This document shows positions 1 to 4,840 of a stretch of DNA of 6,174 nucleotides, in pieces (position 1 is the stretch's first letter; each line of letters opens with the position of its first letter). The notes beneath the pieces are model-generated. The model made no database searches. It was not told the origin of the DNA and was given only the letters and a program-made list of their open reading frames with translations. Both the position numbers and the translations under genes were made by a program. The stretch is from Chloroflexota bacterium (GTDB lineage Bacteria; Chloroflexota; Anaerolineae; Anaerolineales; Villigracilaceae): NCBI GenBank assembly GCA_016875755.1, contig VGOX01000148.1, positions 1 through 6,174 on the forward strand, written 5' to 3'.

Positions 1-40
1 GCAGGAGAAACAAGAAAAGCAAGTCGAAGCTGTGCAGTGA
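1..40 (+). CDS. Possible 3' end of an upstream plus-strand gene (partial)
   Basis: Reading from base 2, the frame gives QEKQEKQVEAVQ and then a TGA at 38-40. This is a hydrophilic, Gln/Lys/Glu-rich tail typical of a protein C-terminus. Two GC-rich hairpins follow within 80 bases, which fits a gene ending here. All three plus frames are open at the left edge: frame 1 runs to a TGA at 160-162 and frame 3 to a TAA at 144-146. Those two would translate straight through the hairpins into Gly/Ala/Arg-rich sequence, so I prefer the short tail. Too little is present to name a product, and the call is weak. Confidence 0.35.
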   Translation, partial: QEKQEKQVEAVQ

Positions 41-72
41 AAGTTATTCGATTAAGAGACGCCAGCAAGAGC

Positions 73-87
73 GCGCCTTCCAGGCGC
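73..87 (+). terminator. Short GC-rich hairpin, possible first element of a tandem terminator
   Basis: Bases 73-78 (GCGCCT) pair perfectly with 82-87 (AGGCGC) around a 3-nt loop. The stem is compact and GC-rich but is followed by ATTATCT rather than a T-run, so on its own it would be a weak intrinsic terminator. It lies 32 bases after the probable stop at 38-40 and just before a second, stronger hairpin. Confidence 0.3.
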
Positions 88-98
88 ATTATCTCAAA

Positions 99-119
99 GC
101 CGCCGCCTCTGGCGGCGGT
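99..119. terminator. GC-rich hairpin between convergent genes, possible terminator
   Basis: CCGCCGCC at 100-107 pairs perfectly with GGCGGCGG at 111-118 around a TCT loop, and a G-T pair at 99/119 extends it. AAA at 96-98 and TTT at 122-124 flank the stem with a small bulge. Downstream on the plus strand is TAGTTTA, only loosely T-rich. The hairpin lies between the probable end of a plus-strand gene and the end of the minus-strand operon at 234, so it may serve both directions. The structure is clear; the function is inferred. Confidence 0.45.
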
Positions 120-183
120 AGTTTACTGTATTCTCATCCAGTTTAAATGCCATTGCAAATGAATAATATCAGGAAACTGTAAA

Positions 184-199
184 GTGTTTGCAAAAACAC
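184..199 (-). terminator. Weak AT-rich hairpin downstream of the minus-strand operon
   Basis: GTGTTT at 184-189 pairs with AAACAC at 194-199 around a 4-nt loop. Read on the minus strand it lies about 35 bases past the stop of the 330-aa gene and is followed by TTTACAGTTT. That gives a stem plus a short, interrupted U-rich stretch. The 6-bp stem is weak, so termination may rely on the stronger GC hairpins further left. Confidence 0.3.
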
Positions 200-233
200 C
201 GCGCTTTCGGGCACGGCGTTTCAAGTGAGTTTA

Positions 234-1226
234 TTATTCGGCTACGTTCTGTGGGGCAACCACATACTGCCACCAATTGTTGTGGATGCCGTTACGGCGC
301 CCATTTACGCGGGGGAAGTGGTCGAACCACCATTTGTGATGCAGGCGGGTATCGCCGCTGCCCCACTCCGTGGCGGTAACGGTGCGAATATCGCCCTTGA
401 AATTCGGGAAGTTCAATAACCAGTCATAGCACTCGCTTTTTACGGGTGTTGGGTTATTCCAGTCATAATCCGATTTGCTGTTGGGAGCAAAGTGAATATT
501 GCCGCAGGCGGCCTTACCCGGTGCGATTTGCTCATAACGGATGAAACGCCGCCACAGATTCGCCTCGCCTGTTAATCGCATGAACGTCCGCTCCATAATA
601 GATTCAGCACGATGCCCATACGACTCAAACATTTCACCGACCTGCCGCTCATACGAAAATCCCATCACCACAAAACGGCGCTTGCTTGCAGACGTGTTTG
701 CCAAAGGCGGTGCATTGCACCAGAACGCGCCCGGTCCGCCCATGGTGGATTCGTAAAAACCAGCATGAGGAAAACCAAACAGCCACACTTCGTCAATCTC
801 ATTGGAAGCGACCCTCTGTAAAATGTTGAACCTGCTGAGGATGGCGTGATAGTTCACTTCCTGAGGCATGTGCGGGGGAGTGGCGCGGCGCATCACATCC
901 AGAAAGGTTTGCGGGGTGTACTGAAATCCATCCGTCTTCGCAGGGAATTCATCCACATCGATCCGCTGCACGATCTCGTAGCGCGCCAGTCCCCTGCTCA
1001 CCTCAAGAAGATCCGCCAAAAAACCTGTGACAAGGTCAGATGTATTCTGCCACCCCATTTTTTGCGAGAGGGTAATGCCGGTGCTATCCATCACCGGGTC
1101 ATAGACGATCAACAGAACCTTGCTGCGCGTGATCTGGGCAGGCTCAGTGAGATTGTCCGTTGATTCTATTGGAGGTTTTGGGGCGGGACGAAACAGACGT
1201 AAAAGCCACTCAAGGAATCTGAACAT
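234..1226 (-). CDS. Conserved-looking protein of unknown function, membrane-associated N-terminus
   Basis: This 330-residue protein matches no named family that I recognise. The first 13 residues (MFRFLEWLLRLFR) form a hydrophobic/amphipathic helix with basic residues. It is too short for a standard transmembrane span, so peripheral membrane anchoring is plausible. A Pro-rich linker follows to about residue 30, then a globular body. Three blocks look like functional cores: residues 147-175 (VWLFGFPHAGFYES, then GGPGAFWCN), 241-256 (CGNIHFAPNSKSDYDW) and 288-305 (WGSGDTRLHHKWWFDHFP). These contribute H154, E159, C170, H245, D253, D255, H296, H297 and H303, which could be metal or catalytic ligands, although no known signature is matched. 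The C-terminus is Trp/Asn-rich (NNWWQYV, 316-322). The start is well supported by AAGGAG seven bases upstream of the ATG. The gene ends in tandem stops (TAATAA) and lies 21 bp behind the 812-aa gene, so the two are probably cotranscribed and may act together at the envelope. The ORF is surely coding; its role is unknown. Confidence 0.9.
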   Translation of the reverse strand: MFRFLEWLLRLFRPAPKPPIESTDNLTEPAQITRSKVLLIVYDPVMDSTGITLSQKMGWQNTSDLVTGFLADLLEVSRGLARYEIVQRIDVDEFPAKTDGFQYTPQTFLDVMRRATPPHMPQEVNYHAILSRFNILQRVASNEIDEVWLFGFPHAGFYESTMGGPGAFWCNAPPLANTSASKRRFVVMGFSYERQVGEMFESYGHRAESIMERTFMRLTGEANLWRRFIRYEQIAPGKAACGNIHFAPNSKSDYDWNNPTPVKSECYDWLLNFPNFKGDIRTVTATEWGSGDTRLHHKWWFDHFPRVNGRRNGIHNNWWQYVVAPQNVAE

Positions 1227-1233
1227 AGCATTT

Positions 1234-1239
1234 CTCCTT
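1234..1239 (-). promoter_or_regulatory. Ribosome binding site of the 330-aa gene
   Basis: On the minus strand the sequence is AAGGAG, a near-ideal Shine-Dalgarno, with seven bases between it and the ATG at 1224-1226. It lies within the 21-bp gap after the upstream gene's stop. This fixes the start and shows that the organism uses canonical ribosome binding sites inside operons, unlike the two divergent genes around 3687-3786. Confidence 0.85.
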
Positions 1240-1247
1240 TGTTTCGA

Positions 1248-3686
1248 TCAGGGCATGTTTAGCGCGAAATATACCTGACCATTCACCGCAAGATATAAGA
1301 CATGATCAGGGCTGACGGTATATGCTCCCACCGGGCCGGCAGGGATCGGGTTTCCGATTCCTGTCGTCGGGCGGAACTGATTCTGTAACTCAAGCATTCG
1401 TGGTGAGAAACGCAGAATGCTCTGGCTGTCTGCATCCAGCAGAAGAATGGACTGGTCTGGCGGGGCGGCATACGACATCTGGGTGAAATTTGCCGCACCG
1501 AACAGGTCAATATCCTGATACGCCTGAAGCGGATTCACCTTCGGCAGCGGGTCCTGACAGTTGGAAGCGCTCGCCTGAATGCGGCTGTACGAACAGGTGG
1601 AAATGCGTCCGTCTGAGTGGAGGAGATACATCTCATCACCAGAAACGATAAAGTCGATCACATCTTGTGAAGGCGTTTGTTGTCCAAAAAAGAAATACGG
1701 GCGGTCTACATACGTGCCATCTTTTCCGTTGTAAACCCACACAGCGCGTGAGGATGCATCCAGCACATATAACGTGCCGTTATCCAATGCGAAGCCGGTT
1801 ACACGTCCCCAATTCGTGTCGGGCGGCGGCAGCGGAATGGCTTGCGCCACCTGACCGGGTGCGCAATACAACAGATTGCCGACTGCGTCGATGCCGAGCA
1901 GGGTCGCATCGATGAAGTTGATGGCGGGCAGGGTTGTAATATCCACCAACGGACCGACCGTGTAATTGCCATATACACCTGGCTTGCAATTGAAGGTGGT
2001 ATCCAGTTGGAAGCCGCGTCCGCCTGCGGCAGGGAAGGCGCGTACAGCTTCACCTGTCGCTGCGTTGAGCAGGTACAGGTCACGGTCACTGGCTGCCATG
2101 CGGCTGATCTCGATATTCGGTTTCGCGCTGAAGGCGGGACTGAATTGCATGCGCGTAATGCCGAGCAGTTTATCCAGGTTCGCTTCCGCTTCCTTGCGTA
2201 GGTTGATGGTCTCGTTGGTCTGACGATGTTCCTCGGCACGCTCCACATTGAGCAGCACGTTCTCCCATGTTTTCCTTTGCTCAATAGGACTGCTGAGCGT
2301 AATTGCCTGCTCACGCATTTGCTGTGCCTGACGCAGATAGGCGTCATATTGCTCACTGCGTCCATAGCGCAGGTACATAACGCTGGCAAGAATCACCACC
2401 ACAAGGGGAATGAGGACTGCCATAAACGCCATGATGGTCGTCGATGGGACGTTGGAACTTTCGTTCGTCTCTGGGTTGGGCAGTAGTCGCGGCAGGAAGT
2501 GGCGAATTCTGTCTCCCAAGGTGTCGCTCAAACGGCGAAAGGATTGAATGCCCATCGCCGCTGCCTTCGCTGCCTGCTTCGCGCGGACGGAAGGTTCGCG
2601 CGGCGCTTGTGGTTCTTCTTCAACGGGTGTGGGGAGAGGGTCTTTGGCTTCCACCTGCGCTGCCAGCGTTTCACCAATGGCCTCCACGGCTTCAGCTTCT
2701 TCCTCTTCCAGTTCTTGCGATTCTGTTTCTTCTTCCACAGGTTTTGATTTTGCGCGTGGAATGGATGCGGGGAAATCGCGTGTGGCAGGTTGATGGGGGA
2801 TGCTTGCTAATGGATCATGCCGCGTCTCTTCCTGTGGGAGGGGTTGTTCCTCTTTTTGGACGGGGATGGCGTACGCGGAGGGTTGCAGAACATGCGCCGT
2901 CGGAGAGTCTGCCAAATGGACAGGTGGCAGGCTTGGGCTTGAGGCCAGAGGCGGGGTTTCATCCTGCTTTTCTTCTTTTGGTTCTTCTTTAATAGCACCT
3001 GTGGTTTTTACAAAATGAATCGCCCCTGTTCCATGGGTGGCTTGAATGAGCACGGCATTCAGATCTTCACTAGTGAGCGTGGTGAGGCGGCGGCGCATGG
3101 CATCCAGCGAGGAGGGCTTGGCATCGTTGAGCGGTGCGACCCACGCGCCCGGAACACGCCCGCACAGCAGAAATAAATTACCTGCTTCAAGGGTAGTTTG
3201 TGCATAATGAATATTGAGGCTTTGGCTCGAACCCAGCCCCTTGCCTGAAATGGCAGGTTCGTAAAAGTGACGCGACTCTTGTGCGCCGAACCAATAGGCT
3301 TGCATTTGTCCGCTGATGGAGAACGTGCATTGCGTCTCGCGTATTGCAGCAAGCAACAACCAGCCCAACGCATACTTGCCCTGACTGCTGGTGGACATGT
3401 TGCGTTCGAGCAGGGTTTTGTTTACATGGTCGGTGGCGGTGCGCAGGGCGCTGGTGAGCGCGCGCGGCGTTTCATAAAACACGCGCCCGGCGCTTTCTGC
3501 AAGCTGCATATATTCAGATGTCGTAAATGTGGAAGTGCCTGTCAGTAAAAGATACACGATCAGGCGGGCTTGTTCGCGTCCGCGCGCGGCGTTCTTGGGC
3601 GGGGTGAGCGCCAGCACACCGGGCATGGCGGAATCATCCTGTCCGTTAATGCGATAAAGAGGTGTAAGATGAATATCGAGGGGCAT
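1248..3686 (-). CDS. Membrane protein: degenerate PPM/PP2C-like domain, TM helix, beta-propeller
   Basis: This is an 812-residue multidomain protein. Residues 1 to about 230 resemble a PPM/PP2C fold: a helix like ALTSALRTATDHVNKTLLER (76-95), then GKYALGWLLLAAI, then a strand with SGQMQAYW (125-132) where phosphatases have GDSR, then LFLLCGRVPG (171-180) where they have LLLCSDG. The metal-binding Asp residues are absent, so it is probably a pseudophosphatase. Residues 231-415 are an acidic, Pro-rich, low-complexity linker, with an Ala-rich basic helix near 368-395. Residues 417-440 form the only transmembrane helix (MAFMAVLIPLVVVILASVMY). Residues 444-508 are charged and helical. Residues 515-812 hold about six repeats such as DLYLLNAATGEAV (536-548) and TLYVLDASSRAVWVYNG (638-654), typical of a beta-propeller. 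A cytoplasmic N-domain and external propeller are inferred. An in-frame TAA three codons upstream makes this ATG the first possible start. The gene heads an apparent operon with the 330-aa gene. The domain reading is moderately sure; the function is unknown. Confidence 0.9.
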   Translation of the reverse strand: MPLDIHLTPLYRINGQDDSAMPGVLALTPPKNAARGREQARLIVYLLLTGTSTFTTSEYMQLAESAGRVFYETPRALTSALRTATDHVNKTLLERNMSTSSQGKYALGWLLLAAIRETQCTFSISGQMQAYWFGAQESRHFYEPAISGKGLGSSQSLNIHYAQTTLEAGNLFLLCGRVPGAWVAPLNDAKPSSLDAMRRRLTTLTSEDLNAVLIQATHGTGAIHFVKTTGAIKEEPKEEKQDETPPLASSPSLPPVHLADSPTAHVLQPSAYAIPVQKEEQPLPQEETRHDPLASIPHQPATRDFPASIPRAKSKPVEEETESQELEEEEAEAVEAIGETLAAQVEAKDPLPTPVEEEPQAPREPSVRAKQAAKAAAMGIQSFRRLSDTLGDRIRHFLPRLLPNPETNESSNVPSTTIMAFMAVLIPLVVVILASVMYLRYGRSEQYDAYLRQAQQMREQAITLSSPIEQRKTWENVLLNVERAEEHRQTNETINLRKEAEANLDKLLGITRMQFSPAFSAKPNIEISRMAASDRDLYLLNAATGEAVRAFPAAGGRGFQLDTTFNCKPGVYGNYTVGPLVDITTLPAINFIDATLLGIDAVGNLLYCAPGQVAQAIPLPPPDTNWGRVTGFALDNGTLYVLDASSRAVWVYNGKDGTYVDRPYFFFGQQTPSQDVIDFIVSGDEMYLLHSDGRISTCSYSRIQASASNCQDPLPKVNPLQAYQDIDLFGAANFTQMSYAAPPDQSILLLDADSQSILRFSPRMLELQNQFRPTTGIGNPIPAGPVGAYTVSPDHVLYLAVNGQVYFALNMP
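2367..2438 (-). other. Single transmembrane segment of the 812-aa protein
   Basis: Residues 417-440 are almost entirely hydrophobic, with basic residues close on both sides: an Arg/His-rich stretch near 393-400 before it, and R440 and R443 after it. It is the only span in the protein and has no signal-peptidase-like site. It therefore most likely acts as an internal anchor separating the PPM-like domain and linker from the helical stalk and propeller. Confidence 0.85.
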
Positions 3687-3786
3687 GTAAGATTATCGCT
3701 TGAATGTCTATCGGATAAGGGTATGTCTTGCAGCGTTACCGAAAGAACGAATTTCACTTCATTATAACTGGTAAAATCTCACGGCC
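3687..3786. promoter_or_regulatory. Divergent promoter region, probable leaderless starts
   Basis: This 100-bp gap separates the divergent 812-aa and acetyltransferase genes. On the minus strand GATAAT (3692-3697) resembles a -10 box and stands only five bases from the ATG, placing a transcription start at or near the start codon. On the plus strand TATAAC (3763-3768) and TAAAAT (3772-3777) are -10-like, 18 and 9 bases before the ATG at 3787. No convincing -35 hexamer and no Shine-Dalgarno sequence is seen for either gene. TTACC (3736-3740) and GGTAA (3770-3774) are short inverted pieces, not enough to call an operator. Confidence 0.5.
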
Positions 3787-4797
3787 ATGAACTATACCTT
3801 ACACAACGATTTCTCCGAAATAAATCTGCAGGAATGGAACGACCTGCTTACCCAATCCATCACCGACACGCCTTTTTTGCGCCATGAATATCAATCTGCA
3901 TGGTGGCAGCATCGCGGCGGCGGCGAATGGCAGAATGCCCAACTCCTGCTCGTCTCTGCGCGCGAAGGTGATGTTCTCGTCGGCATCGCACCGCTTTTCA
4001 TCGCGGAATATGAAAACCAGCCGACCCTGTTGTTGAATGGCAGCATCGAAATTTCAGATTATCTGGATCTTATCGTCCGCAAGGATGACCACGCGAAATT
4101 TCTCACAGGTCTGCTGGATTTTCTCGCCTCAACCCTACCCGACAACTGGTCTGCCCTCGATTGGTATAACCTCCCTGATATATCCCCGACCCTCGCCGCG
4201 CTGCAAACAGAAGCCTCCACCCGCGGCTGGACTCACCTCGAAGAGATCTATCATCCCACACCGCGCATTGCCCTCAACGGCTCATTCGATGATTACCTTG
4301 CAAAGATCGATAAAAAACAACGCCACGAGATCCGCCGCAAAATGCGCCGCGCCGCCGAATCGGAGTTGAACGTCCGCTTTGTATTGGTGGACAAACCTGC
4401 TGACATCGAACCCGAACTGAACACCTTCTTTGACTTGATGGTGCATGACCCCAACAAGGCAAACTTTTTGCATCCCGCCATGCGCGAGCAAATGACCGCC
4501 GTCCTGCGCGCCGCGCATGAACATGGTTATCTCTGGTTGGGCTTCTTTGAAATTGATGGCGTCAAAACCGCCGCCTCGCTCAACTTTGATTATGGCAATA
4601 AACTCTGGGGTTACAACTCTGGAGTCAGCCGCGAACACATGGAACTTTCCCCCGGCTGGGTCTTGCTGGGTCACACCATTCAATGGTGTTGTGAGAACAA
4701 CCGCTACGAATTCGATTTCATGCGCGGCGATGAAGATTATAAGTATCGTTTTGGGGGTGTCAATCAATATGTGATGCGGGCGAGGTTGACCAAATAA
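3787..4797 (+). CDS. GNAT-fold acetyltransferase, BioF2-like/CelD (Acetyltransf_6) type
   Basis: This 336-residue protein has the double-GNAT layout of the BioF2-like/CelD acyltransferases, soluble acyl-CoA-dependent enzymes often linked to polysaccharide or cell-wall modification. The N-terminal half (1-160) includes FLRHEYQSAWW (30-40) and GDVLVGIAPLFI (61-72). The family core is in the C-terminal half: FDDYLAKIDKKQRHEIRRKM (167-186), the basic helix that usually precedes the acceptor region; GYLWLGFFEIDGVKTAASLN (247-266), the strand pair of the GNAT fold; then SPGWVLLGHTIQW (288-300) and the signature FDFMRGDEDYKYRFG (309-323). There is no signal peptide or membrane span. The ATG is the first possible start, because a TAA lies in frame at 3772-3774. 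No Shine-Dalgarno is present. The gene stands alone: divergent from the membrane-protein operon and convergent with the aspartase-like gene, with which it shares a terminator. The acceptor substrate cannot be told, and no polysaccharide genes are in view. Family assignment is confident. Confidence 0.9.
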   Translation: MNYTLHNDFSEINLQEWNDLLTQSITDTPFLRHEYQSAWWQHRGGGEWQNAQLLLVSAREGDVLVGIAPLFIAEYENQPTLLLNGSIEISDYLDLIVRKDDHAKFLTGLLDFLASTLPDNWSALDWYNLPDISPTLAALQTEASTRGWTHLEEIYHPTPRIALNGSFDDYLAKIDKKQRHEIRRKMRRAAESELNVRFVLVDKPADIEPELNTFFDLMVHDPNKANFLHPAMREQMTAVLRAAHEHGYLWLGFFEIDGVKTAASLNFDYGNKLWGYNSGVSREHMELSPGWVLLGHTIQWCCENNRYEFDFMRGDEDYKYRFGGVNQYVMRARLTK

Positions 4798-4840
4798 AAA
4801 AGAAGGGACACGGCGTCGCCGTGTCCCTTCTTTTTTATTT
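4792..4840. terminator. Bidirectional intrinsic terminator overlapping both stop codons
   Basis: Bases 4792-4814 and 4818-4840 are perfect reverse complements, giving a 23-bp stem with a 3-nt loop (GTC). The core GGGACACGGC is GC-rich. An A-rich arm on the left and a TTTTTT run on the right provide a U-tract for either strand. The stem contains the TAA of the acetyltransferase gene (4795-4797) and two of the three bases of the aspartase-like gene's stop (4839-4841). It should therefore terminate both convergent transcripts and limit antisense read-through. Confidence 0.95.

Noticed and set aside
147..182. Tiny frame MPLQMNNIRKL in the left intergenic region
   Set aside because: Eleven codons with no ribosome binding site is what chance gives in AT-richer spacer DNA.
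846..1163. Plus-strand frame of 105 codons, antisense to the 330-aa gene
   Set aside because: It has no ribosome binding site and no recognisable protein features, and is covered by a well-supported gene on the other strand.
1799..2389. Second minus-strand frame of 196 codons overlapping the 812-aa gene
   Set aside because: It is out of frame within a continuous coding region, with Cys/Arg/Ser-rich low-quality sequence. The main frame is unbroken here, so no frameshift is implied.
2700..2760. Low-complexity TTC/TCT-rich stretch that looks like a DNA repeat
   Set aside because: It is the complement of Glu codons in the acidic linker (EEETESQELEEEE). The repeat is at protein level and not an independent element.
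2444..2992. Open plus-strand frame of 182 codons
   Set aside because: It is antisense to the acidic/Pro-rich linker of the 812-aa protein. Its Leu/Arg/Ser-rich translation mirrors the Glu/Pro/Ala codons of the real gene.
4282..4767. Open minus-strand frame of 161 codons inside the acetyltransferase gene
   Set aside because: It lies wholly antisense to a gene with clear family motifs, has no ribosome binding site or domain, and is explained by the codon bias of the plus-strand gene.
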